Shown one piece after another: positions 34,738-43,699 of a stretch of DNA of 64,000 bases (position 1 is its first letter; each line of letters begins with the position of its first letter). The position numbers were made by a program, and so were the translations under genes. The stretch spans positions 62,001 through 126,000 of the forward strand of contig NZ_VCBC01000012.1 of the NCBI RefSeq assembly GCF_005843925.1, in the 5' to 3' direction. The notes under the pieces are model-generated. The model was not told where the DNA came from and did no database searches. It saw nothing but the letters and a program-made list of their open reading frames with translations. Source of the DNA: Thalassotalea litorea. Its GTDB lineage: Bacteria > Pseudomonadota > Gammaproteobacteria > Enterobacterales > Alteromonadaceae.

Positions 34738-35298
34738 ATGAGCATTGTTTCTAAAAATCGTCGAAAATTCATCCAAAGCTTAGGGGGTATTGCTATCCTT
34801 GGTGCCTCAGCGCCTTTAATGAGCACGAAAGCCTACGCCAACATCCTTGCGGGTAATGGTAAGGCACTAAAATTTTATAACCGTCACACTCAAGAACGCG
34901 TTCAAGGAGTATTTTGGCAAAGCGGCCAGTACAACAAGCAAGTATTACAATCATTTGACCATCATTTGCGTGATCACCGCCAACAAGAAGTCGCCAGTCT
35001 TGATCCGAAACTGTTCGACTTTATGCATGCCATTTGTGAAAAGCTAGGCATAGACAAAGAGATCCACATTATTTCGGGTTATCGCTCGCCGAAAACCAAT
35101 GCAATGCTCGCCGGCAAAAGCACAGGCGTTGCCAAAAAGAGCTATCATATGCGCGGCATGGCGTTAGACTTTGCCATTCCCGGCGAAGATTTAGCGCGAC
35201 TGAAAGATACCGCAAAAGCCCTGAGATTAGGTGGCGTCGGCTATTACCCAGAGTCAGGATTTATTCATATTGATACTGGTCGGGTAAGAAGTTGGTAA
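34738..35298 (+). CDS. Tat-exported DUF882/peptidase M15-like protein (YcbK/MepK type)
   Basis: A 186-residue protein with a twin-arginine-type signal (NRRKFIQSLGG, about 8-18; cleavage near AYA, 32). The mature part is the YcbK fold: IHIISGYRSPKTNAML, SYHMRGMALDFAIPG with the metal-binding His and Asp, and GGVGYYPESGFIHIDTGRVRSW with the second His. E. coli MepK of this family is a zinc murein endopeptidase cutting mDAP-mDAP crosslinks; the same activity is likely but not shown. Confidence 0.9.
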   Translation: MSIVSKNRRKFIQSLGGIAILGASAPLMSTKAYANILAGNGKALKFYNRHTQERVQGVFWQSGQYNKQVLQSFDHHLRDHRQQEVASLDPKLFDFMHAICEKLGIDKEIHIISGYRSPKTNAMLAGKSTGVAKKSYHMRGMALDFAIPGEDLARLKDTAKALRLGGVGYYPESGFIHIDTGRVRSW

Positions 35299-35437
35299 TT
35301 TAACGAACAACTTTTCACTATCATGTCGGGTTTTTGCAAGTATTGTAAATGCCAATGCCATACAATAAGACTTTCACAATGAATTCATCTGCCTTGTTGT
35401 CAGCATAGAATCGTTTATGAATCACTTATGAGCCCGA

Positions 35438-36967
35438 ATGAAAAAGCACATGGCAAACTCTGACTTACAAACACCTGAGGTAACTGATTTCACTCAAATC
35501 GACGCCCAGGTGTGCCATCGTGCGAGAATGAGTCGCGATGCACGATTTGACGGTCAATTTTATACTGCGGTACTAAGCACTGGCATCTATTGTCGACCCA
35601 TCTGCCCTGCCCGCTCACCCAAAGAAGAAAATGTACGCTATTACCTGAGTGCAGCCGAAGCCGAATATCAAGGTTATCGCCCTTGTAAACGTTGTCGCCC
35701 CGAACTTGCACCGCAATCTCATCACTCGACATTATCATCCATGCTGGAGCAGGTTAAAGGAGATCCCGGGATCAAGGTAAAAGACCTTGCCGCATCACTG
35801 CAAATCAGCGAACGGCAATTACAACGTCAATGTCAGGACGCCCTCGGGATGACACCTAAAGCTTTTATCAACCAACAGCGTGGGATTTTTGCTCGTCAAT
35901 ATCTGATTGGTTCTGACTTATCGATTACTGACGTCGCTTATTTAAGCGGGTTTAATAATCTCCGTAGCTTCAATAAACACATAAAAAGCCAATATGGTTG
36001 CAGCCCTAAAGAACTTCGAGAACAACAAAATCGACCGGTAGATAACACCCAGAGCTTTGACTATCGGCTCAATTATCAAGGCGATTTGAACTGGCCTTTG
36101 ATGCTGTCATTTTTAAGGGGAAGACAAATTCCTGGGGTTGAGTGCGTTGACGAAAATAGTTATCAACGCAGTATAGAAATTGACGGTATTACTGGCTGGT
36201 TTAAGGTTACCAATGCCAGTGATAAGAAACTCAATATCAATGCTCTGAATTTGGAAATTTATCTCACTGATTATTCGGTATTGGATAATGTCGTGCGCCG
36301 GGTAAGGCAAATGTTCGATTTAGACTGTGATATTGAGCAAATTCGCAAAACGTTAAGCCGTGACAAACAGCTTGCAAAGATTCTGGCAGGCAACCCCGGG
36401 CTTCGCCTTCCCGGTTGTTGGGACATTTTTGAATTTACCATTCGTGCCATCCTTGGTCAGCAGATCACCGTAAAAGCGGCGACAACCCTTGCTGGCAGGA
36501 TTGCCAATCGTTTTGGTACACCGGTGACGTTTCCCAACAGTTTAAACGCTAAGGTCGATAACCTGTTTCCAACGATTGATTCCATGATGACTCAGTGTTT
36601 TGATAATTCTGGTGAGCTAAAGGATTTTCAAGACCTTGGCATTACCACCACACGCCAAACCACCTTGATGGACTGGCTGAGCTTTTACCACCAACACCAG
36701 CATTGGTTTAATCCACAGGTAGATTTTGAAAAGTTCGTCGATTTATTGTGCTTGCAAAAAGGCATTGGCCCATGGACCGCACATTATATTGCGATGCGCG
36801 GTGTTGGCGTTGTCGATGCGTTCCCTGCCGAAGACTTAGGAATTATTAAGGCGCTGGCTGTTGATGGGGTAAGACCGAAGAAAAAAGAGATACTACAAAG
36901 CGCTGAAAAATGGCGTCCATGGCGAGCCTATGCGGCCATTTATTTGTGGCACTCACTTAGTAATTAA
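35438..36967 (+). CDS. Ada/AraC/AlkA fusion: DNA-3-methyladenine glycosylase with Ada regulatory domain
   Basis: A 509-residue three-part protein. Residues about 24-95 are the Ada N-terminal zinc/methyl-phosphotriester domain (FDGQFYTAVLSTGIYCRPICPAR, then CKRC, four cysteines). Residues about 105-190 are an AraC-type helix-turn-helix (LAASLQISERQLQRQC and YLSGFNNLRSFNKHIK). The rest is AlkA: N-terminal domain, then a HhH-GPD glycosylase (QQITVKAATTLAGRIANRFG, GIGPWTAHYIAMRGVGVVDAFPAEDLG with the catalytic Asp). It excises alkylated bases and may sense DNA methylation to switch on repair. The O6-methyltransferase is supplied by the next gene. Confidence 0.93.
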   Translation: MKKHMANSDLQTPEVTDFTQIDAQVCHRARMSRDARFDGQFYTAVLSTGIYCRPICPARSPKEENVRYYLSAAEAEYQGYRPCKRCRPELAPQSHHSTLSSMLEQVKGDPGIKVKDLAASLQISERQLQRQCQDALGMTPKAFINQQRGIFARQYLIGSDLSITDVAYLSGFNNLRSFNKHIKSQYGCSPKELREQQNRPVDNTQSFDYRLNYQGDLNWPLMLSFLRGRQIPGVECVDENSYQRSIEIDGITGWFKVTNASDKKLNINALNLEIYLTDYSVLDNVVRRVRQMFDLDCDIEQIRKTLSRDKQLAKILAGNPGLRLPGCWDIFEFTIRAILGQQITVKAATTLAGRIANRFGTPVTFPNSLNAKVDNLFPTIDSMMTQCFDNSGELKDFQDLGITTTRQTTLMDWLSFYHQHQHWFNPQVDFEKFVDLLCLQKGIGPWTAHYIAMRGVGVVDAFPAEDLGIIKALAVDGVRPKKKEILQSAEKWRPWRAYAAIYLWHSLSN

Positions 36968-37002
36968 TATAGGTACAATAGACAATTAAAAGAGCAGAAA
37001 CT

Positions 37003-37482
37003 ATGTATTATCATGTTGTTACAAGTAGATTTGGCGATATTGCGTTGCTGGCCAATGAGCAGGGTCTTACTGGGCTAAGCTTTCAACAAGGTAATGTACC
37101 TATCGACATCAAAGCCGAGTATCAACACGCACCGGAAAAATTTACTCAGGTTTGTCAGCAGTTAACCGAGTACTTTGACGGTAAGCGCACGGAATTTAGT
37201 GTCAAACTGGCGCCCGTTGGCACCCAGTTTCAAAAGCAAGTTTGGCAAGCTCTGCAGAAAATTCCATTTGGCAACACCAGCAGTTATGGTGAGCTGGCAA
37301 ACAGCATTGGTAATCCCAAAGCCGTTCGTGCCGTAGGCACTGCAAATGGCGCGAATAAAATTGCCATCATCATTCCTTGTCACCGCGTCATTGGCGCCAA
37401 TAAAACCTTAACCGGTTATGCTGGGGGATTGGAGTTAAAAGCAAAATTGCTATTTTTGGAAGGCGCCGATTATTTGGCCTAA
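37003..37482 (+). CDS. ogt: Methylated-DNA--[protein]-cysteine S-methyltransferase
   Basis: Suicide repair protein that takes methyl from O6-methylguanine. In 159 residues it has the N-terminal ribonuclease-like domain, then the helix-turn-helix (GTQFQKQVWQALQKIPFG, SYGELANSIGNPKAVRAVG) and the active-site IIPCHRVIG with the acceptor Cys at about 126. It starts 36 bases after the Ada-AlkA fusion and is the natural partner because that protein lacks this domain. Confidence 0.94.
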   Translation: MYYHVVTSRFGDIALLANEQGLTGLSFQQGNVPIDIKAEYQHAPEKFTQVCQQLTEYFDGKRTEFSVKLAPVGTQFQKQVWQALQKIPFGNTSSYGELANSIGNPKAVRAVGTANGANKIAIIIPCHRVIGANKTLTGYAGGLELKAKLLFLEGADYLA

Positions 37483-37578
37483 CGCGCTTTCGATGGAAAA
37501 CGTAAACCTTAATAAAATCCCCACCGCTGTGGTACTATCCGTGCATTCTCAAAGTCTCAGACAGTTAGAACAAATAAA

Positions 37579-37932
37579 ATGGAAGTAGTACTTGTAAGCC
37601 TCGCGGTGATCCTGATCGGTTTTATGGTTTGGAAGCTTATCCAAGCTCGACAGTACAATCGTTTTATCGATTGGCTGAATCAGGATATTAAGCCTCAATT
37701 ACTGAGTATGATTGAAAATGAACTGGTCGAATCTCGCTGCGATTTAACGCCAAATAATGAATCCCATATTCAAGCCACCAAAGCCTTTTATAGTGCTTAT
37801 CCCATTCGTATTTTAGAAGCAGCACTAGCCCGTGAAATTATCCCGGTAGAATGGCTCAACGCTCGCAAACATAAACGTTTTGCTTCACACATGATGGCAG
37901 CACAAGGCCAATATCGGGTCAAAGCGAACTAA
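37579..37932 (+). CDS. Small hypothetical protein with an N-terminal membrane helix
   Basis: A 117-residue protein: one hydrophobic helix (about 3-22, VVLVSLAVILIGFMVWKLI), then a soluble region rich in basic and acidic residues ending in HMMAAQGQYRVKAN. I do not recognise a family. It lies 96 bases after ogt on the same strand. Confidence 0.6.
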   Translation: MEVVLVSLAVILIGFMVWKLIQARQYNRFIDWLNQDIKPQLLSMIENELVESRCDLTPNNESHIQATKAFYSAYPIRILEAALAREIIPVEWLNARKHKRFASHMMAAQGQYRVKAN

Positions 37933-38350
37933 ACGGGAGCAGAGACTCCCTGAGCAAGTATCGCAGCCAATACTCCAAGCACGTGACAGAAAACGTCACT
38001 TCGGGTACACAATCAAAGATTGTTCCGGGTTGCCGACATGGACGTTGACATGCAGAATTTCTCAGGAACTGAAAATATGTAACCGCGACATAATTCGTCG
38101 CTCCCAGCTCGCTGATGTCATCAGCTCCGAGTACACGCGGTTCATAGCAAAAGCAAAAACCTTGGGTCATACCCATAGGTTGATCTCACAGTCATTAACG
38201 GCCTGTTAGCAACTTCTCATGTACAAAATTTGATTTCCCCAACACGACAAATAAAAAATCTCCTTTATACTGAAAATTAAGCAATATTTAGCTTCTACTC
38301 TATTGTTTAGAGTCGGCTGTACTATGATTAGAAACTAATTGGGAAACCTT
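37933..38350 (+). other. Intergenic region with several short hairpins
   Basis: More than 400 bases without a supported gene. It holds GTGAC/GTCAC (37983-37999), ACAATC-AAA-GATTGT (38009-38023) and the 15-bp palindrome GCTGATGTCATCAGC (38111-38125). An 85-residue minus-strand reading frame overlaps it but shows no binding site or recognisable product. A structured transcript is possible. Confidence 0.4.
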
Positions 38351-38351
38351 T

Positions 38352-38406
38352 TGAATGGATTCAACAAACGACGTTGGTAGTTCGGTGCTTCAAATCCATT
38401 CAGGAG
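38352..38406 (+). promoter_or_regulatory. 5' leader stem touching the sulfatase ribosome binding site
   Basis: TGAATGGATT (38352-38361) pairs perfectly with AATCCATTCA (38393-38402), whose last base overlaps the start of the AGGAG binding site (38402-38406). The stem could affect translation starting at 38413. Confidence 0.5.
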
Positions 38407-38412
38407 ACAATG

Positions 38413-39996
38413 ATGTTCAAGATAAAACGCTTTGTAAGTTGCCTAATACTTACATTTATAATGCTGTCAAATCCACTCTTCGCGGCAGACAAGCCAAATA
38501 TTCTGGTAATTTGGGGCGATGATATTGGCTGGCAGAATTTAACTTCCTATGGCCTCGGAGTTATGGGGTACTCGACCCCAAATATCGACCGTATCGCCAA
38601 TGAGGGACTTCGATTTACCGACCATTATGCTCAACCCTCTTGCACTGCAGGACGAGCAGCCTTTATTACTGGTCAGTATCCAATTCGCTCAGGGATGACC
38701 ACCGTTGGACAGCCCGGCGATTCGCTAGGCTTGAAAAAAGAATCACCGAGCCTGGCCGAGGTATTGAAAGATGAAGGCTATGCAACGGGCCACTTTGGTA
38801 AAAACCATCTTGGTGACCGCAATGAGCACCTACCAACGGTACATGGTTTCGACGAGTTTTTTGGTAATCTATATCACTTAAATACTCAGGAAGAATCAGA
38901 ACAACGCGATTATCAAAACTTTGGTAAGCAGTTTTCCGGTGACATAGAGTCCTATGAAAATAAATTCGGTACTCGTGGTGTCATTCATTCTTTTGCGACA
39001 GATAAGAATGATAAAACCGAAGATCCAAGATTCGGAATGGTTGGCATGCAAACGATTAAGGATACCGGACCACTAACGCAGGAGCGCATGAAAAACTTTG
39101 ACGAAGGCGAAGTTATTCCCAAAGCGTTTGATTTTATGAAGAATGCCAAAAAAGATGGCAAACCCTTCTTTGTCTGGCTTAACACCAGTCGCATGCACTT
39201 ATACACCCGCCTGAATGACAAATGGCGTTATGCTGCGGAACAATACACATCAGAGGCGGATTATCACGGTTCTGGTATGTTGCAACACGATCATGACATC
39301 GGTCTTGTGCTAGATTTTCTCGAAGACAACGAACTCGATGACAATACGATCGTCTGGTATTCCACCGACAATGGTCCAGAGCACGCTTCGTGGCCGCATG
39401 GTGCCACCACACCATTCAGGGGCGAAAAAATGACGACTTATGAAGGTGGCGTTAGAGTACCCTCAATGATCCGCTGGCCTGGTAAGTTTAAAGCAGGAGC
39501 TGTCTTAAATGGCATTCAGGGGCATCAGGATATGTTTACCAGTTTGGCCGCCGCTGCTGGAGTTACAGACGTCGCCAAAGACATGATGGACGAAAAGAAA
39601 CAGTACATCGACGGGATAAACAATCTACCTTATTGGATGGGGAAATCCGATAAATCAGCCCGTAATCACATATTCCACTACTATGAGTCAAAACTTACTG
39701 CGGTTCGAATAGGTCCATGGAAATTCCATTTTTCCACCAAAGAAGACTATTACGCCAACGTGATCCCAAGAACGGTTCCATTGGTATTTAATATTCGTAT
39801 GGACCCGTTTGAATCTTACGATAACAGTGACTCCTATGGACACTTGATGCAGAAGGTTTCCTGGCTTATTCAGCCTATGGGTGTATTGATGGGGGCACAT
39901 TTGCAATCACTCGCGGAGTACCCGCCAGTACAAGGTGGTAAGTCGTTTGATATGTCAAACGTAGTCGAAGAATTTATCAATAAAGCGAAGCAATAG
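38413..39996 (+). CDS. Exported sulfatase (arylsulfatase family)
   Basis: A 527-residue sulfatase/alkaline-phosphatase superfamily protein. After a signal peptide ([10 protein letters not shown]..., ending near FAADKP), it has the metal-binding [10 protein letters not shown], the formylglycine-site [17 protein letters not shown] with cysteine as the residue to be converted, GKNHLGD, and [11 protein letters not shown]. The second Asp/Asn metal pair is in [11 protein letters not shown]. The cysteine type needs an oxidative or radical-SAM maturase, not present in the window. The ATG at 38413 is six bases after AGGAG; 38374 has no binding site. Substrate (sulfated polysaccharide or small sulfate ester) cannot be set. 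Confidence 0.92.
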   Translation: MFKIKRFVSCLILTFIMLSNPLFAADKPNILVIWGDDIGWQNLTSYGLGVMGYSTPNIDRIANEGLRFTDHYAQPSCTAGRAAFITGQYPIRSGMTTVGQPGDSLGLKKESPSLAEVLKDEGYATGHFGKNHLGDRNEHLPTVHGFDEFFGNLYHLNTQEESEQRDYQNFGKQFSGDIESYENKFGTRGVIHSFATDKNDKTEDPRFGMVGMQTIKDTGPLTQERMKNFDEGEVIPKAFDFMKNAKKDGKPFFVWLNTSRMHLYTRLNDKWRYAAEQYTSEADYHGSGMLQHDHDIGLVLDFLEDNELDDNTIVWYSTDNGPEHASWPHGATTPFRGEKMTTYEGGVRVPSMIRWPGKFKAGAVLNGIQGHQDMFTSLAAAAGVTDVAKDMMDEKKQYIDGINNLPYWMGKSDKSARNHIFHYYESKLTAVRIGPWKFHFSTKEDYYANVIPRTVPLVFNIRMDPFESYDNSDSYGHLMQKVSWLIQPMGVLMGAHLQSLAEYPPVQGGKSFDMSNVVEEFINKAKQ

Positions 39997-40048
39997 CTTC
40001 TGGTTTCCGCTCAAGTGCAGGTAGCTCTCACCGAGTTGCCTGCATTCA

Positions 40049-40231
40049 TTAACTTTTTCTATGACTGGGTAATATTGCATTAGGTCGATTTAGGTAATCG
40101 ACCCAATGACGCAGGTGCGTATATCCTTGAACGCCTAACAGCTCACTATAGTCATCCCAATCTGGATCAGAATAATGCAACAAGCTCCAGTCAGTTTCTT
40201 TAAGCAAAATTTGAATTCCAATACAAACGGC
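40049..40231 (-). pseudogene. Remnant of a degraded protein gene, 3' end only
   Basis: On the minus strand a 60-codon stretch from the stop at 40232-40234 to TAA at 40049-40051 is open and reads like real protein (for example ETDWSLLHYSDPDWDDYSEL, then GYTHLRHWVDYLNRPNAILP). It has no ATG or GTG; only TTG codons could start it. No longer frame continues upstream, where a hairpin repeat lies. I read it as the 3' part of a truncated gene whose family I cannot name; a short TTG-started gene is less likely. Confidence 0.45.
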
Positions 40232-40249
40232 TCATACTTTTAAGTAATT

Positions 40250-40298
40250 CCAATCACATTAAATTATTGCTCACTTAGTGCGAATTTAATGTGATTGG
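40250..40298. repeat. Perfect 16-bp inverted repeat (hairpin element)
   Basis: CCAATCACATTAAATT (40250-40265) and AATTTAATGTGATTGG (40283-40298) are perfectly complementary around a 17-base loop, with AATTC and TATAA flanks. This lies between the gene remnant and a small plus-strand gene. Short palindromes ending in CCAATCACATTAA look like a dispersed element in Alteromonadales; I cannot confirm copy number from one window. Confidence 0.7.
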
Positions 40299-40324
40299 TA
40301 TAAGTTCAATTTTCCGGAGCTGTT

Positions 40325-40600
40325 ATGGATTTAGAAGAAAGAGATGAAGGCGTTATTGCCGTTTTATTTAAGCGCTTTGAAGATATAACCTACCCAAAAA
40401 TTGAACAGATGCGCGAAAAGGTAAATGGCGGCGGTGTACTTGATGACAGAGAAATCGCTTTTTTAGATAAAACCTTTAAAGACGGACATCAGGTTCTGTC
40501 CGTGTTAAAACGTCATCCGGAATATGATGCATTGGCCAAAGGTGTCATTTTAATATACGAAGAGATCATGACTAAATCCCAGGAAAACAGCAGAAAGTAG
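40325..40600 (+). CDS. Small hypothetical protein
   Basis: A 91-residue, charged, apparently cytoplasmic protein of helical character (LEERDEGVIAVLFKRFEDIT, RHPEYDALAKGVILIYEEIM). No family recognised. It has CCGGAGC six bases before its ATG (TTTTCCGGAGCTGTTATG) and shares a strong terminator with rluB, which faces it. Confidence 0.7.
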   Translation: MDLEERDEGVIAVLFKRFEDITYPKIEQMREKVNGGGVLDDREIAFLDKTFKDGHQVLSVLKRHPEYDALAKGVILIYEEIMTKSQENSRK

Positions 40601-40605
40601 CAGCG

Positions 40606-40638
40606 ATGGGCTCAGAGCTTGAAAAGCTCTGAGCCCAT
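40606..40638. terminator. Bidirectional terminator between the small gene and rluB
   Basis: ATGGGCTCAGAGCTT (40606-40620) and AAGCTCTGAGCCCAT (40624-40638) form a perfect 15-bp stem between two converging genes. Confidence 0.8.
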
Positions 40639-40646
40639 TGCCTTGA

Positions 40647-41501
40647 CTAGCGTTTTTTAGGTCCCTGACGACGTTGTTGATGTTTCTTCACATTGCGGCG
40701 AATTTTACGACTCTTGGTATTATCAATACGCTTTTCATCTACCTTCACTTTTGACTGGGTTTCCACCGGCAACTGCACCAGTTTGCGATAATAGTTAACG
40801 TCCTTTAACCCCAGCTCCAGCCAGCCACCTAAAGGCAATCGACGCTCCATCGCTAAATCGCCATATCGCACCCGGATCAGGCGTGAGACCTGCACATCCT
40901 GACTTTCCCACAAACGACGGACTTCACGATTACGTCCTTCGGTCAACACCACATGGAACCAATGGTTGCGACCTTCTCCACCTTTGTAAGTGATTTTCTT
41001 GAACTTGGCCAAGCCATCTTCAAGCTGAACACCATGGCGTAAACGCTGTAACATGGCTTCATCAATTTCTCCGAATACGCGCACGGCATACTCGCGTTCC
41101 ACTTCATGGGATGGGTGCATTAAACGATTTGCAAGTTCACCGTCATTGGTGAAAATTAGCATCCCTGAGGTATTGATATCTAAGCGTCCCACCGCAATCC
41201 AGCGACTACCGATGATTTTCGGTAAACGGTCAAACACCGTTGGTCGACCTTCAGGATCTTTGCGGGTACACATTTCACCTTCCGGTTTGTTGTATACCAA
41301 TACCCGACAAACATCCTCAGTGGCATCTAAGATTTTTACCGCATGGCCATCTAAGCGGATCTGCTCTGTACCTTCAACGCGATCGCCAAGATACGCAACT
41401 TTACCATCAACGCTAACACGACCGGCGCTGATCATGGCCTCCATCTCACGACGGGAGCCCTTGCCGGCACGGGCCAGCACTTTTTGCAATTTTTCAGACA
41501 T
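40647..41501 (-). CDS. rluB: 23S rRNA pseudouridine(2605) synthase
   Basis: Converts U2605 of 23S rRNA to pseudouridine. The 284-residue protein has an N-terminal S4 RNA-binding domain ([30 protein letters not shown]) and the RsuA-type catalytic domain with the catalytic aspartate in [17 protein letters not shown], followed by [11 protein letters not shown] and [13 protein letters not shown]. The basic C-terminal tail ([20 protein letters not shown]) is usual for RluB. It follows scpA-scpB, as in many gammaproteobacteria. Confidence 0.95.
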   Translation of the reverse strand: MSEKLQKVLARAGKGSRREMEAMISAGRVSVDGKVAYLGDRVEGTEQIRLDGHAVKILDATEDVCRVLVYNKPEGEMCTRKDPEGRPTVFDRLPKIIGSRWIAVGRLDINTSGMLIFTNDGELANRLMHPSHEVEREYAVRVFGEIDEAMLQRLRHGVQLEDGLAKFKKITYKGGEGRNHWFHVVLTEGRNREVRRLWESQDVQVSRLIRVRYGDLAMERRLPLGGWLELGLKDVNYYRKLVQLPVETQSKVKVDEKRIDNTKSRKIRRNVKKHQQRRQGPKKR

Positions 41502-41527
41502 GTATGTTCTCTAAGGCAAAAGCCAGA

Positions 41528-42106
41528 TTAAGCTTCTGCGGTTTCTAACTGTTCATCAACCTGTTCAGTATCCAGGTTAATTTCAGAGACTGGCATTAAT
41601 TCTGGTAATTCTGCCAGTGATTTTAATGAAAAGTAGTCAAGAAATTCCTCGGTTGTCGCCAGCAATGCCGGTCGTCCAGGAACTTCTTTATGGCCCACCA
41701 CTTTTACCCAGTTGCGTTCTTGCAATGTCTTAATTATATAACTAGACACAGAAACGCCACGAATATCTTCAATTTCGCCTCGGGTGATGGGTTGACGATA
41801 GGCAATAAGCGATAATGTTTCCAACATAGCCCGGGTATATCGAGGTGCTTTTTCTTTCCACAATAACGCGATTTGGTCGGCATGTTCATTCGCCGCCTGA
41901 AAACGAAAACCACTGGCGACCTCAATTAAATTCACGCCGCGTTCGGCATAATCGAGTTGCAGTTCGCTGATAATGGCTTGCAATTGTTTTCGGGTTAAGG
42001 CGGTGTCGTCTTCCAGCGTGGTTTGAATCGCTTTAATTGACAATGGACCATCTGCCACAAATAACATGGATTCAATTAGGTTTTTCAGTTGCTGGTTATG
42101 ATTCAT
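41528..42106 (-). CDS. scpB: Segregation and condensation protein B
   Basis: Kleisin-binding winged-helix partner of SMC-type condensin. The 192-residue protein has the ScpB blocks LKNLIESMLFVADGPLSIKAIQ, YTRAMLETLSLIAYRQPITRGEIEDIRGV and VGHKEVPGRPALLATTEEFLDYFSLKSLAELP. It lies between scpA and rluB on the same strand, 45 bases after scpA. Confidence 0.95.
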   Translation of the reverse strand: MNHNQQLKNLIESMLFVADGPLSIKAIQTTLEDDTALTRKQLQAIISELQLDYAERGVNLIEVASGFRFQAANEHADQIALLWKEKAPRYTRAMLETLSLIAYRQPITRGEIEDIRGVSVSSYIIKTLQERNWVKVVGHKEVPGRPALLATTEEFLDYFSLKSLAELPELMPVSEINLDTEQVDEQLETAEA

Positions 42107-42151
42107 AATTCGCCGTCCCTGATGTTGAATCGACTTTATTGATTGAAAGCA

Positions 42152-43021
42152 CTAAACAGATTTCACCTGAATATGGCCAAATACCTGTGATTGCACACAT
42201 TCTACCAGAGATTCCTTAATTAACTCCAGAATTGCCAGAAAAGTAACAACAACGCCAGCTCTACCTTCTTCTAAGAGAAACAAATCACTGAACTCGACAA
42301 ATTGTCCCGGTTTTAATTTCGCCAATATTTGACTCATGCGCTCACGGGTCGATAGGTTTTCCCGTTGAATGTGATGATGCTGAAATGCTTCTACCCGTTT
42401 CAATACCCCTTGCATGGCCAGGACCAGATCCTGTAAATCCACTTGGGCTTCGACCACTCGCGGCTTGTAGCTTTCCGGCAAGTCAACATTGGGAAGATGT
42501 ACATCTCGCTCCAGACGTGGCAATTCATCGATATCTTCAGCCGCCCGCTTGATGATTTCGTATTCCTGCAAGCGACGTATTAACTCAGCTCGAGGATCAT
42601 CTTCTTCATCGTCAACCGTCGTTTTAGGCAACAATAATCGGGACTTAATTTCCGCGAGTATCGCCGCCATCACCAGGTACTCTGCGGCCAATTCAAGTTT
42701 CAAAGACTTCATCACATCAACATATTCCATATACTGATGCGTGATTTCGGCAACGGGTAAATCAACAATATCAAATTTTTGTTTGCGGATAAGGTACAAC
42801 AATAGATCCAGAGGCCCTTCAAAGGCTTCCAGGATGACTTCCAGGGCATCAGGGGGAATGAATAAGTCCAGTGGTTTTTCGACCATAGCTTCGCCATGTA
42901 CGAGCGCCAGGGGTAACACCTGTTGCTGCATTTCCCCGAGCTCAGAATTACGACCGGAATCAAGGACCGAATTCTTGTCGTTTTGAGACGCGCTGTCTAT
43001 TGCTGTTGTTGTCAAATTCAA
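42152..43021 (-). CDS. scpA: Segregation and condensation protein A
   Basis: Kleisin subunit bridging SMC heads. The 289-residue protein has the hallmark FEGPLDLLLYLIRKQKFDIVDLPVAEITHQYMEYV and LELAAEYLVMAAILAEIKSRLLLP, and a C-terminal winged helix (VVTFLAILELIKESLVECVQSQVFGHIQV). Its first about 60 residues are a less conserved extension. It starts six bases after the sua5-like gene. Confidence 0.94.
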   Translation of the reverse strand: MNLTTTAIDSASQNDKNSVLDSGRNSELGEMQQQVLPLALVHGEAMVEKPLDLFIPPDALEVILEAFEGPLDLLLYLIRKQKFDIVDLPVAEITHQYMEYVDVMKSLKLELAAEYLVMAAILAEIKSRLLLPKTTVDDEEDDPRAELIRRLQEYEIIKRAAEDIDELPRLERDVHLPNVDLPESYKPRVVEAQVDLQDLVLAMQGVLKRVEAFQHHHIQRENLSTRERMSQILAKLKPGQFVEFSDLFLLEEGRAGVVVTFLAILELIKESLVECVQSQVFGHIQVKSV

Positions 43022-43026
43022 TCCTA

Positions 43027-43647
43027 TTACTCAAACGGCAAAGGGTCACCTTCGCCGTGGCGAAGAATTTTCGGGTAATCGTCGGTTAAATCCACCACTG
43101 TTGTCGGTTTTTCCCCGAGATATCCACCGTTTAAGATTAAATCTACGTGTTTCTCTAAGTTATCACGGATCAGTTCCGGATCAAATTCGGTACTGTCATT
43201 TCCCGGTAAAATCAAACTGGTCGACATCAATGGCTCACCGAGTTCTTCAAGCAGCGCCATGGCAATTTGGTTTTCAGGAATGCGGATGCCGATGGTTTTC
43301 TTTTTGTCGTTTAATAATCGTCGCGGCACGTCTTTCGTGCCTTTGAAAATAAACGTGTATTTGCCTGGGGTATTATTTTTTAACAACCGAAAATAGGCGT
43401 TATCGACTCGGGCATACGTGGCCAGCTCCGATAAATCTCGACACAACAAGGTAAAATTATGTTGTTTATCAATATCGCGAATTCGGCAAATTCGATCCAA
43501 TGCAGGCTTATCGCCAATATGACAGCCTAAGGCATATCCCGAGTCGGTGGGATACACGATCACAGCGCCTTGATGGATCATTTCACAAGCCTGCTTGATT
43601 AAACGGGGCTGTGGGTTGTCGGGGTGCATATAAAAAAACTGGCTCAT
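43027..43647 (-). CDS. YciO/Sua5-YrdC-family protein (threonylcarbamoyl-AMP synthase-like)
   Basis: A 206-residue single-domain YrdC-fold protein: IHQGAVIVYPTDSGYALGCHIGDKPALDRICRIRDI for the ATP/threonine-binding start, HNFTLLCRDLSELATYARVDN, and RIPENQIAMALLEELGEPLMSTSLI. TsaC members make threonylcarbamoyl-AMP for tRNA t6A; the short YciO branch that neighbours yciV and scpA, as here, may have another role. Confidence 0.9.
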   Translation of the reverse strand: MSQFFYMHPDNPQPRLIKQACEMIHQGAVIVYPTDSGYALGCHIGDKPALDRICRIRDIDKQHNFTLLCRDLSELATYARVDNAYFRLLKNNTPGKYTFIFKGTKDVPRRLLNDKKKTIGIRIPENQIAMALLEELGEPLMSTSLILPGNDSTEFDPELIRDNLEKHVDLILNGGYLGEKPTTVVDLTDDYPKILRHGEGDPLPFE

Positions 43648-43699
43648 ACGGAATTCCTTCTACTTTTCACTAAGCGGCTACAACATAGTCTGGCTGTCA

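Noticed and set aside
37919..38176. 85-residue minus-strand reading frame after the small hypothetical gene
   Set aside because: No binding site or family; it overlaps a hairpin-rich region and its composition is unlike nearby genes.
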